Program-made: the position numbers and the translations under genes
NCBI GenBank assembly: GCA_965153455.1
Contig: OZ234497.1
Span: forward strand, 2,170,001 to 2,234,000
Length of the DNA stretch: 64,000 nt
Reading direction: 5' to 3'
DNA from: Sphagnum compactum
Lineage: Eukaryota > Bryophyta > Sphagnopsida > Sphagnales
Part shown: piece after piece, positions 11,189 through 21,326 of the stretch
Position numbering within the stretch: position 1 is the stretch's first letter
Layout of the letters: each line of letters begins with the position of its first letter
Notes under the pieces: generated by a model
The model's input: the letters and a program-made list of their open reading frames with translations, nothing else
Database searches by the model: none
What the model was told of the DNA's origin: nothing

Positions 11189-12857
11189 CTTTGATTTAAT
11201 ACAATAAATATTTGATTCAATATAAAAAGAGAGCTTCCTAAACATTCAGAAAAAAGACTATTTCTAAATTTGAGAAGAAATCAAGTTTTGTAAAACATTC
11301 AACAAATGGTGGGTAAATCTTTTAGAACTTTTGATTTAATTATATATTTTTTCAAAACTTTTAACAAATAGAATAAAATAAAATTATATATAAATAATAT
11401 CAAATTGACTCAAGTACTGGAATACCAATACACAACTATAGATCCACCAACAAATCAACAAGGGATGTGTCACACTGTGGCCTTGCTAAAAAGTATCTTA
11501 ATGCAAAAGAAGAAATATGAAAACTCAAATATTTCACCATGCAAAACTATATAATCTTCAAAAAATCCTCTAAAAGAAACCAAAATCCTTCAAGATATTA
11601 GAACCCTATAACTAATCTCAAGTTTCAACACAAGCCAAAATATCATCTTGCAGAAATCCTCATATAAAAATAAATAGACCTATTATTTTTACCTAGGGGC
11701 CTATAAAAATCCCTTAAGCTACTATACTCTATAATGAACCTAAACACAACATCCTTGCCTTGGTCCAGGCAAGGCCAACAAAGGCAAATACACAATTAGA
11801 CACTAATTATATTATTTTCAGAAATGTTGAAATTTTCAAAAATTATTTCTTTCAAATCAAAAAATATATATTGTGAAGGATAATAGTGAATATATAGGAA
11901 TATTTCATTTTTTGAAATGAATTTTTCAAAATTAATTAATTATTTGACAGACATGTGTTGAAATGGCCAAGGTACTACGACGCTATATCTTCAACCAGAA
12001 TTTGAAACTTTTTTTTGGATAGGTTTTGCCAATTTTTTTCATTTGGTAGTCAAGAATAGACAAGCCTGTCCAAATTGTGATGCATTTGGTCGCCATTTTT
12101 GGCTCTCTCTCTCTCTCTCTCCTAGTGGATAATGATTTATCACCAAGTAGGTTACATAACAAAATTGATGGGGAAAAAAAATAATTTAATTACCTATATA
12201 TTGGTGGCATTTCTTATGTTTTGCAGAAATTGATGAAGAGGAAAAATTTTGCTGAAATTTCTGCAAATGGATTCAAATCTTAATTAAATAAATAATAAGA
12301 ATAATAAGAATGTTGACATTATGGGTACTTTGCATATGGAGTCCACACTACCATGCTCCCTCGTCAGATTCTGCAACAAACTACTAAATAATTAATTAAA
12401 TCTTAAATCTTCACTTCAGCACTTGGTTTTTAATTCTGAAAATTTCAGCAGGTAATGGTTATAAATAATAATTAGTGTGAACCCCGTGCCTAATGCACAG
12501 GTGTGTGTGCATTTTGCCGGTCCATATTACAAAATTACAACTACAAACTACATTTCCAAAACCTCTTTATATATGACATTTCGCATGTATCTATGAAGAC
12601 CCTGGCCGCTGAAAATCTTCATGTTTGCACTACTTGTGAAGGGTGAATCGGCACCTACACTGGTAAAAACCCTAAATTTTTTTAGGATGCTTCTAACCCT
12701 AGTAAATAAACTGGGGGTATTTATTTAGTATTTTATACGAAAGGTATTGGCTCTTATTCAACTGTCCCACCCACCCGGGTCCCACCATCTCTGGTTTATC
12801 TCGCACGAAACATTTATCCAAAAACTGGTACGACTATGACTCACTGTGTATAGTAGA
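11189..12857. other. AT-rich intergenic stretch with a (CT)n tract
   Basis: No gene is recognised to the right of the unit 1 edge. A CT dinucleotide tract lies at 12103-12121. The rest consists of A- and T-rich runs with stops in all frames. Confidence 0.55.
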
Positions 12858-13060
12858 ACGAACCGTTGGGTCCCACTACACGGACCACTGGATCCCCAAA
12901 CTCCTGACCACCGGACCTTAGAAAAGACGGACCGTTGGATCCCAGAACACGGACCACTGGCTCCTCAGAAGAAGGACCACCGGATCTCAGGAAAACGGAC
13001 CGTTGGATCCACAAATACAGACCTCTGAATCTCAAAAAACGGACTGCTGGAGTCACAAAA
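12858..13060. repeat. Short tandem repeat, about 22-24 bp unit
   Basis: About eight degenerate copies of a unit built on 'acggaccgttggatccca', alternating with 'ggaccactgg' and 'ggaccaccgg' variants. The array is GC-rich compared with its surroundings. It produces spurious open frames on both strands (for example 12841-13080), which are not genes. Confidence 0.8.
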
Positions 13061-13131
13061 CCTGCTGAGTAAATTTCCAAATGGTATTAAGAAATAATTA
13101 AATAAATAACTACTCACTGCCCACCAGTAAA

Positions 13132-13207
13132 ATATTTAGCTACTGTCCGTCCGGATTAAGGGGAAGCTTCTGACGTCCTCGCTATATTTAGCTACTGTCC
13201 GTCCGGA
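13132..13207. repeat. Perfect 24-bp direct repeat, two copies
   Basis: The 24 bases at 13132-13155, containing 'agctactgtccgtccgga', recur exactly at 13184-13207, 52 bp apart. They lie just left of the edge of the large duplication at 13246. No function is apparent. Confidence 0.75.
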
Positions 13208-13270
13208 GTCAGGGTAAGCTACTTTCTTCCTTTACAATATATAATAATATGCAAACCCCATTTTATTTTG

Positions 13271-13330
13271 TGGGACAGCCTAGTGTGTCTAGTTCTTGAG
13301 CTTTAAGGACAGGAGTTCAAACCCAACAAT
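13271..13330 (+). mobile_element. Possible tRNA-derived SINE head (RNA polymerase III boxes), left copy
   Basis: 'gcctagtgtgtctag' resembles an internal A box, and 'gagttcaaaccc', 32 bp further on, resembles a B box. The order and spacing suit a tRNA-derived SINE head. No folded tRNA, poly(A) tail or target duplication was found. The duplicated copy is at 49988-50050, where the B-box-like word is 'tagttcaaacccc'. Confidence 0.3.
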
Positions 13331-14734
13331 CGATTTCATAAAAAATTTATAAAAATTTCAACAGAAACAACAAGTAAATTTTCAGCAAAATGAAAAATAA
13401 TTTAATTTATGCCAAAATCATTCAGGTATTATGGGAGTGTTGGGCAAGTATGGTAATGGTATAGAAATATCCAAAAATATTAAATGTGCAAAAATAATAT
13501 AGGTATTAAACAAATTTTCAGCTTGACATATTACTACAATATTATTATGAATATAACCAAAATTATATGTTTTAGATAATAATATGAATATACGCATTGG
13601 GTGGTTATTTGATTATTTTCAAATCTTTTGACAACCTTAGTTATATATCTATTGTTATGAACCATATTGTGATAACCACTAAGGGTCGGTCTATTGTTTA
13701 AATGTTTTTCATTTCACTCCCAAGTCAATTACAACAACAAATAATCATCTCGAACCAAAGAAATAATCATTAATTTTGTCGAGGGATCAATGTTCTTCTC
13801 TCGACTTTTTGCTGAAAAAGCATTTTTGGGATTGAAAAAAGGAAAGAAAATAACAAACAATTGCCCCCAAAAAATCATTGGTCGGGATCATTTTGTACCT
13901 CAATCCACACAAAAAACTCAACCCTTTGCTGCAACCCGCTGGTTGAAGTAAGAAAATGTGGGCAAATTTTGAATTTTTATTAAAATTGAAAGTATAGACC
14001 CAAAACATGTAAAATCACACATGTGTCAAAAAAGTTAGCAGGATTTTTTACATAGGACTTAGTTAGGATTGATTGCTAGTCTTGACTAGCTCCTAGTAGC
14101 GTGAATGGACCCGACAACATTACCCTTGGTAAATGACAGGATTGCTTAGGCACGATTTTTGAACAAGTCTTTTGAGGAGAGAACCGCCCACATGTTGAAT
14201 ATTTCAAGAAGGTTGCATTGAAAAGGAAATTGTAATCCTGCAAAATTTGTGACATTTCAAGAGAGGGATGCTTGCAAAATTATTTGGTATAGAATCATGG
14301 GGATTTTAAAATCAACTTACATGAGTTAGAGGCAGGAAAAGAAAAGAAAGTGTACAATTCTACCACATCAAATAAAGGGAATCGAAAGAAACAAGCCTTA
14401 GCGATACAAACCGAATCAAACATTTAGTCTTTGATTGAGCAATGTGCTGAATGAAACATTTAGTCTTTGATTGAGCAATGTGCTAATACAAGCTAAATAT
14501 CAACATTGAAATAAAAGGAGTCAAAAGCAACGAGCCCAAGGGATACAAGTCAAATCAAACATTCAATCTTTGATTGAGCAGTGTGTCTAGATGATGCACA
14601 TAAAATATCCATCGTTAACGATATAAAAAAATACAATGATAGTTTTGAATTTTGTTATAATTAAAAAAAAATAAAGAAATTAGACTCGTGATTTTGAAAA
14701 AAAAATAGAATAAAATATCTTATAACAAGAAAAA
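13331..14734. other. Duplicated non-coding stretch with a 36-bp tandem duplication
   Basis: No gene is seen. A 31-bp sequence ending 'ttgattgagcaatgtgct' occurs at 14418-14448 and again at 14454-14484. The partner block (near 50760) has it only once, so the duplication arose in this copy after the segmental duplication. Bases 13741-14165 are missing from the partner. Confidence 0.6.
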
Positions 14735-15615
14735 AACAATAAAACTATAGAAAGAGAAATAAAATTTTAGCCAAAAGATAAAAGTTTAGCCAAAAAGAGA
14801 TATAGGTTTTGTCAAGATATAAAAGTTTAACCAAGAAAATATAGAGGCTTTACCAAGAGATAAAATTTTTGCTAAGAAGAGACAAAATTTTAGCCAAAAA
14901 AAGATATAAATTTTGTTAAAAAATAAAAGTAAAACCAAGAAGAGATAAAAAATTTAAAGTAAAAGATATAGGTTTTGTCAAACGATATAACTTTAACCAA
15001 TAATGGATAAAAGGTTAGCCAACAAAAGATACAAGTTCAATTAAGTATAGATATAAGTTTAACCAAGGAAAGATAAAAGTTTAGCCAAAAAGAAATATAG
15101 ATTTTGCCCAGAAATAGAAGTTTAGTCAATAAAAGATAAAAGTTTAACCCAAAAAAAAGGTTTTGCCAAAAAATAGAAGTTTAGCCAGTAAGAGACATAG
15201 GTTTTGTTAAAAGATAAAAAATTATCTTTAAAAAAATCTAAATTTAGCCAATAAAAGATATATGTTTTACTAAAAGATAGAAATTTAGCTAAAAAGAGAT
15301 CTAGATTTTTCTAAGAGATAAAAGTTTAGTCAAGAAAAGATAAGAGTTTTGCCAAGAGATAGAAAATTTAACCTAGAAGAGATAAAATTTTTGCCAAGAG
15401 ATAAAAATTTAACAAAAAAAAAAATTTTTTTTGCCAAAAGATAAAACTTAGTAAAGAAAATAAAATAGTTTTGCCAAAAGATAAAAACTTAGTGAAGAAA
15501 AGATAAAAGTTTAGCCAAGAAAAAATAAGAGTTTTGCCAAGAAATAAAAGTTTAACCAAGAAAAAATAAAAATTTAACACAAAATAAATATATGTTTTAC
15601 CAAAAAATAAAACGT
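14735..15615. repeat. Degenerate AT-rich minisatellite, left copy
   Basis: Several dozen imperfect copies of a unit of about 20-23 bp, built on 'gataaaagtttagccaaga' with a variant half 'ggttttgccaa'. The array is strongly A-rich on the plus strand. The homologous array is at 51050-51985 and differs by many small indels and one extra internal segment. It has no coding meaning; frames within it are artefacts. Confidence 0.85.
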
Positions 15616-16284
15616 AGGTAAATAATTAGTTGTTAGTTCGTAGGCAAGGACTAAGAAGATGTAGGTCAATGGAGAGCTAGGTGTGGGGGTAGTATGGAGA
15701 CCAGGGTTGTGAAAAAATTAATGACAAAAAAGAATGGTCGAAAGCCTTGATAAATGACCCAGGTAACAATTAAAAATTAATTTCATTCACTCAACACTTG
15801 ACTACGTCTGGATAATGTGAACATGTGTGAATTAACTCATTAGCTTAAAGATGCAAAATTGATGGAATACCATACACCCAATTTTATAGTTAACCTTATC
15901 CAACTTCTAAAATTACACCATTAACAAAACTTGAATTAATAAGCTTTGACCAACTTGGAAACCTTTATATAAGCTAGAATTTTCTAAATGCAATCCTTAC
16001 TTGTCCTAAACTATTAATAATTGAAAGAAGAACACATAATGGGGGCTTAAAGCTATACCTGAATGGGTGTTCTTACACCTACACCTTAACTTCCGTTTGT
16101 AATGTGTCATTCACATGTTGATAATGTCGTTGACACTGCCCATGATAACTATCACAGTTCACACTAATGCACATAGAGTTTACAAATTACCTACATGGCA
16201 CTTCTATTTATGTGGTAATGGTAACATTATGGTAAGTTATTTCAAGATCATGAAAAATCTCTCAAAAATGAAAAATTCAAGGTG
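15616..16284. other. Non-coding duplicated flank
   Basis: Shared with 51986-52473 apart from about 170 bp (16041-16210) present only here. No gene or RNA is recognised. In the partner block the homology is broken at 52473/52474 by the 3.5-kb insert carrying a THO6-like gene piece. Confidence 0.6.
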
Positions 16285-19183
16285 AAGGTTAAGGGCTCAC
16301 ACAAATAAGTACATGTGATATAAGCTATTCACATTTAGCCCAAAAACATAGGAAGATTGTTTGGGGGTGAGGTCCAACTTTTTGGAAAGCTTTCTCACAC
16401 ATGCAAATTTCGTCAATGGCTCTTTTTTCTTCATGGACAAACTACCCATGGAAAAAAAATTCAAACCAAAATGTGATGTCTCAAGTAAGATACAAGCTTT
16501 AAAAGTTTTCACACATGAATTTTGCTATTGGCTTCATTTTTTTGACAAACATCCCCCACTCCATCTGCTTCTTTAGCTGCACAGAATATCAACAACCAGG
16601 GCCACCTTCCATTAGATTCAAATCCTTGTGAATGCCTCACCAACTTGGTGCTTCTACAATGCCTAAAACATCTCATTTATGTATCTAAATGCAATGCAGA
16701 AGACATAGTAAGATACAGGTGAACTTCCCACAGCTCAGAGAAACAACTAGCAAAGTGGCTGTTCTGTTCTGACTTGTGACTGTGTCCCAGGCATGAATAG
16801 GAGAACTGCAAATATAAAGAAGGTTCTGCAACTTGATGCTTCTTCAAAGCTAAAACTTCTGTTTGTGCATTTGAATGCAAGGACAAAATGTGATAGAGGG
16901 AATTGTTCCTTCATGGTGAACTCCAGAGTGGTTAGAGAGACAGCTACCAAGTTGGCTGTTGTAAGTTTCGGTAGATTTGGGCCTGAATTTTGTTTTGCCT
17001 TGAGCACCTGAGGTGAGAGTTAGAGATCGGGAGAGAATGATCTCTGCTGTTGGAACCAAAATCTGCTGTTGATCTCAGTGACCAGGGTAAGCTTGGGGTA
17101 GGCATTGTTGCTGCAGATCAACCTGGTATGGTTGGAGTCATCCTCTTCATCAGACAATTGCTTAAACATTATGAGGACGAAGAAGACACCAGCACAATTT
17201 TTCATCTGTAGTTCACAACAGAGAATGTCAGGATTGCTTGGCTCTAGTTCACCAGTTTGTGTAGATTCATAGTCAGTATGAGAAGCTACCTGAGAGACCA
17301 AAAATCCAGATTAATCCCTTCTAACACAAATTCTGCCTACATTGGGGGATGCACCTTCAACTGGGTCTACATGATACCAACCTTGTGCTTTCCACAAGAA
17401 AAACTCTTCAAAATTATTGAACTTGATGGACTTTGAAAGAGCTTGAAAGTGGAAGTGCATCATATCCGATGCAACAGATCTAAGTCATCAGATTTTCTCA
17501 ACATACCAATCAACTTCATTCAAAAGGAAATAACAATAGGAAGCATTCTCACCATGCTTTCTGTAACCTAAGCTCCTCTTCCAGACTACCTGACTAACAA
17601 TCTAAGAGTGTTGTGTGTGTCAGTGTTGCATGTCAAACGTCTTGAATCAAGAAGATAAAAACTTGCCAATTTGCATGTCCCCACTACTTTCAACAAGTCT
17701 TATCTCAGGGCATATGGTAAGCATTCTCCAAGCTCCATGAACCTCCAGTAGCATGTGCTACATGAATTCCCTCCTGGCATTTCAACTGTCATCCAATATC
17801 CTGCAGTGAAGAGCTATTAATGTGCATGATTGTGACTCACGAGCCATATTCATAGCCACAGAACCTCAACAGGCCAAGTTCAACCGGTTTGCTCACAGAA
17901 AACGGAGAGTATATGGGTGCATGCAGCTATGGATCACGAGCCCGGAATCTTTCCATGTTTCTGGGAAACCATCCTTTCCAGAAACCCATTCAAGACTCAT
18001 TCAAGAACCCACTCTCATCATACTTTCTATAACCTATGGTCCTCTTCTGACTTGTTATCGACCTAAGAGTGTCTCAATCTAAGATTTCTTGATAAGAACA
18101 ATTGCAGCTACATGTCAAACGGACAAAGTTTCACTTTTGGGTTTCTGGGAACTTGCCCTTTCACACATCCTAATAAAGGCTTCACCAAAATGATACAAGT
18201 TTAGCAGAGAGAATTCATGAGCTTGTGAAGCTTTATACATCAGCCTTAATTTGTGCAGGAAAATTGTTCCTTGAAAGTATTTGATGGCTTACAGCATACT
18301 ATGAAAATGTAAGACCGCACATATAGGTGCAAACATATTGACCCACAGTCTACAGGATCTTACCATAGTCCATAGACAAAGGGAACAATTGCAGAGAACA
18401 CTTGATGCATAGAAACAAGCATAGCATGCTTGGACAAAGAATTTGATCATGCTTATCACATTAATGCTAAGATTGTGTGAATTCACTTCTGCAACCATGC
18501 ATTTCTGTGTTGCAGATGATGCATCTTCTAGTCAAACACTCTATTGATTCCTACCAGTAATTAACACCATTAACTTGAACACGTTCAGAAAGGAAAGAGA
18601 TTCAAATACTTTGTTAGAGTGCAAGTTTGACACACCATTACCTTGTATCATGGATCTCTTCCATAGAGAAGAAGCTCTAGATAGAGATGCAACTTGTGAA
18701 TATGTTAAAAGGGGAAGAAAGCTCTTGCCTAGTCATATTGCAATGATAGCTGACTTTGTGTGCTCCACTCATCAATTAGGCACGAACTTGAAAGTCAAAT
18801 TTTCCACTCTATTTTGCACATTTGATGAGCATATTTCTCAAACTCGGTGCAATCTTATATTTATTTGATACCAAGTCAAGTTCAAGGACGCACTGACATC
18901 TTTGAGAAGAAAATGATGCTTCCTCTTAGAAATCAGCCCTATTTGCATGATCTCTTCCATGAATTTCATACATAACTCTTCAAACAGGGTGTTAAAAGTA
19001 CAGCTCTAATATCATGCATATCAACACTTTGGAATGAATTTTAACATGAGGGACATGCAATGAAACCTCCATGTTTAAGATTTTCCTGCATGTCAAAACA
19101 GCATGCCAGATATCTTGCATGCCTATTGTTCACTTGATCTAGAATGGTTCATAATGAAGAACTGCTCGTGCAATAGCTCAGTT
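16285..19183. other. Duplicated flank downstream of kinase copy 2, with one exon-like frame
   Basis: Shared with 55968-58905. On the minus strand a frame following a good acceptor ('ttggtctctcag' read in reverse near 17292) contains 'LSDEEDDSNHTRLICSNNAYPK' split over about 17090-17290, which I cannot assign to a family. Unit 3 has about 20 more bases in this frame (near 56797-56816), so the two copies disagree in reading frame and neither can be trusted as coding. The plus-strand 97-codon frame at 18575-18868 is not considered a gene. Confidence 0.4.
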
Positions 19184-20740
19184 CTAGTTCACATCCGATT
19201 TGCACACCAAAAGACTAAATCTGATTTCTTGAAGACTCCTGCAAATGGTTGAGAAGTTCGGACGCTCCCGTGGAAGAGGATCCCAACACCGGTTGATCAT
19301 GGAAAGTAATTGTGCAGGGTAATTGCTGTTTGAAGGCAAAAATGGCCTTTCATTCTTTGGGGAACTAATTCTTTCACGTAATCCCACTGGGGGGTTACCA
19401 AAAGGGTGCAATTTACCAGAGAGAATTTGCGAGCACACGATCGCAAAGCTATAAACATCAGCTTTTTTGGCAGAAAAACGCCTTGGGTGCCCTTCATGGT
19501 CCTCAAAGGCCACTGGTGCCCTCCATTGTGCTGCCCCACAAATCTGAGAGTGCAACATAGATGAAGAGGTGTTGACCTTTGTTGCCAAACCAAAATCAGC
19601 CAACTTCACCTCCACATACCCATCAGCAGAGAGTTCAGGGTTTGTGTTTGGACTAACCAAGATGTTATTAGGTTTCAGGTCACGGTGCACAACGCCTTGT
19701 CCATGCAAGTACTCCATGCCTGAAGCAATCTGTGACATGACATCAACCGCTGCTTGAGGTGTGAATGGCTTTTGTGAATCCTTTCGTTCTTTAATGTGCC
19801 TTTCAAGATTTGTTGGCATGAGTTCCATCACAATTGAAGACTTGGTAGAATCTTGATGGCAACATATCAATCGTACAACATTGGGATGGTTCAAGCGAAC
19901 CATGACTCCAACCTCATTCTCAAAATCACGCTCCTGTTTCTCACAAAGAAAAGGATTGAAGGATTTCTCAGCACATGCCATCCCAAAAAATGTGTACTGA
20001 GAAACTGACCCGAATGAGCCATGCCCCAGATATTCTCCTCGCTTCGCTTCAGGATCAGAGGCCAAAGCGCACCATGGAAGCAGTCCCTGTGGTAAGTCAT
20101 AGGCATTCATGACGTTCTGCACCTTCCATTGGAGATAATCTGCAAGGTTGATCCTTTCTCCTGTTCTAGAACCACCAGCATTACTGATGGACTGCCGAAG
20201 CTCTGCAATGGGTGGATCCCATAACTCTTTATTCTTCTGAATATCTTGTGCTTTGAGTTGCTCCAATCTTGAACGAACAGATGCCCATGTCCAATGATCA
20301 ATGTCTTTAGTGAACAACCTTGTGCATGATTGCCAATCAACAATGACAGCAACAAATCCACATATGTTATCCATTTCCGCAAGTATTGATTTGAGATTCA
20401 ATGGCTCATCGCTGCACTCTTGCACAATCAAGTCTGCTTTCTTTGCGATGCGGAACAACTCTTTGTAGATTGGATCAGCAAAAGTTGCACAAGTCTCCCC
20501 CATGAGATAACATTTGCTGTTCACTATAGTGTTGACCATCTCCTTGCACTGCAACACATTCACCTGCAGTTTTGAATTTTGACCAAATGTTCTATCATCT
20601 AGGTCACATATTGCTGTTAAAATCCTTTCTTTCGAGACTTGTGTGTTCACAGAGTTCCATGAAGTTGCTGGGAATATGAAAGTATCATCGGCACCTACAA
20701 AAGCACAATTCAAAGTATGTTTGAAGATGTAATGTCCCAT
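19184..20740 (-). CDS. Protein kinase with N-terminal helical domain, copy 2
   Basis: A 518-codon frame, very close to copy 1 in the N-terminal 230 residues and more divergent in the kinase domain. The P-loop reads GHGSFG. The ATP lysine ('CAEKSF'), HRD ('HRDLKPNNIL') and DFG ('LADFGLA') are intact, and subdomain XI is RPNF. The APE motif has become APV ('WRAPVAF'), losing the glutamate that normally pairs with the subdomain XI arginine to hold the activation segment. Activity may therefore be reduced although the active site looks complete. A one-codon deletion follows DFG ('LATKV' for 'LAKTKV'), and 'GNPPVGL' is one residue longer than 'GNAVGL' of copy 1. The same upstream in-frame stop as in copy 1 sets the start. 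The acidic ORF lies upstream on the same strand. Confidence 0.83.
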   Translation of the reverse strand: MGHYIFKHTLNCAFVGADDTFIFPATSWNSVNTQVSKERILTAICDLDDRTFGQNSKLQVNVLQCKEMVNTIVNSKCYLMGETCATFADPIYKELFRIAKKADLIVQECSDEPLNLKSILAEMDNICGFVAVIVDWQSCTRLFTKDIDHWTWASVRSRLEQLKAQDIQKNKELWDPPIAELRQSISNAGGSRTGERINLADYLQWKVQNVMNAYDLPQGLLPWCALASDPEAKRGEYLGHGSFGSVSQYTFFGMACAEKSFNPFLCEKQERDFENEVGVMVRLNHPNVVRLICCHQDSTKSSIVMELMPTNLERHIKERKDSQKPFTPQAAVDVMSQIASGMEYLHGQGVVHRDLKPNNILVSPNTNPELSADGYVEVKLADFGLATKVNTSSSMLHSQICGAAQWRAPVAFEDHEGHPRRFSAKKADVYSFAIVCSQILSGKLHPFGNPPVGLRERISSPKNERPFLPSNSNYPAQLLSMINRCWDPLPRERPNFSTICRSLQEIRFSLLVCKSDVN

Positions 20741-20914
20741 CTATGTGAAAGACTCATCACAAACACACCATGCTCAGTTCTGCAACATGATCTAACAAAC
20801 TTCTGCATGTGTGCAGAAAGAACTTGAGCTCATCCTGGAATGAAGTGCAAAATCCTTAGCAAAGTTCTTGCAAAAACGGGGTCTCGTAACTATGATCCAC
20901 AACAATGATTTTCA

Positions 20915-21148
20915 TTACTCCACTTGAATCACCAGCATTTTCACTACTTCATGCATAAGCCAAGAAGATGAAACTAGCATGAAGCATGTAGATGGAATAC
21001 CGTCTGGCTGCAAAATTGTGTTTGGCTCAGACTGATAACCTTCCGAAGCATTCTCTGGCTCAGAGTCCGTGTCCTCCACTTGTGCCTCTCCCATGCCACT
21101 CAAGTAGTGGTCTCCGTTCTCATTATCACCGTAATTCATGACTTCCAT
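20915..21148 (-). pseudogene. Acidic ORF fragment, probably a detached VARICOSE exon (unit 2)
   Basis: A 77-residue frame matching 8332-8565, with 'GEAQVEDTDSEPENASE' kept and only a few substitutions. In this unit it is separated from the VARICOSE WD40 exons (29775-31802) by the 7.87-kb inserted block, so it cannot belong to a normal VARICOSE transcript. The insert edge is about 190 bp upstream. Confidence 0.4.
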
Positions 21149-21326
21149 GTTACCTACTCCATTTAATGCACAAGACAGAAAGGTTAGGATTGTAAAACAT
21201 GTATGTTACCAGGTGATTACATGACAACATTGTCAACTGATGGCACAAACCAAGGAACTATTAAGAACACATCTTTCATAAGAATAGAGAAATCTCCATT
21301 CTCACGATGAAGAAGAAACAGCAAGG

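Noticed and set aside
12841-13080. Open frames on both strands over the CGGACC repeats
   Set aside because: They result from a tandem repeat whose unit lacks stops; no protein family matches.
13271-13330. A tRNA gene
   Set aside because: Box-like words are present, but acceptor and anticodon stems cannot be formed convincingly; at most a SINE head.
14735-15615. CRISPR-like regular repeats
   Set aside because: Units are degenerate and directly abutting without unique spacers; this is a plant minisatellite.
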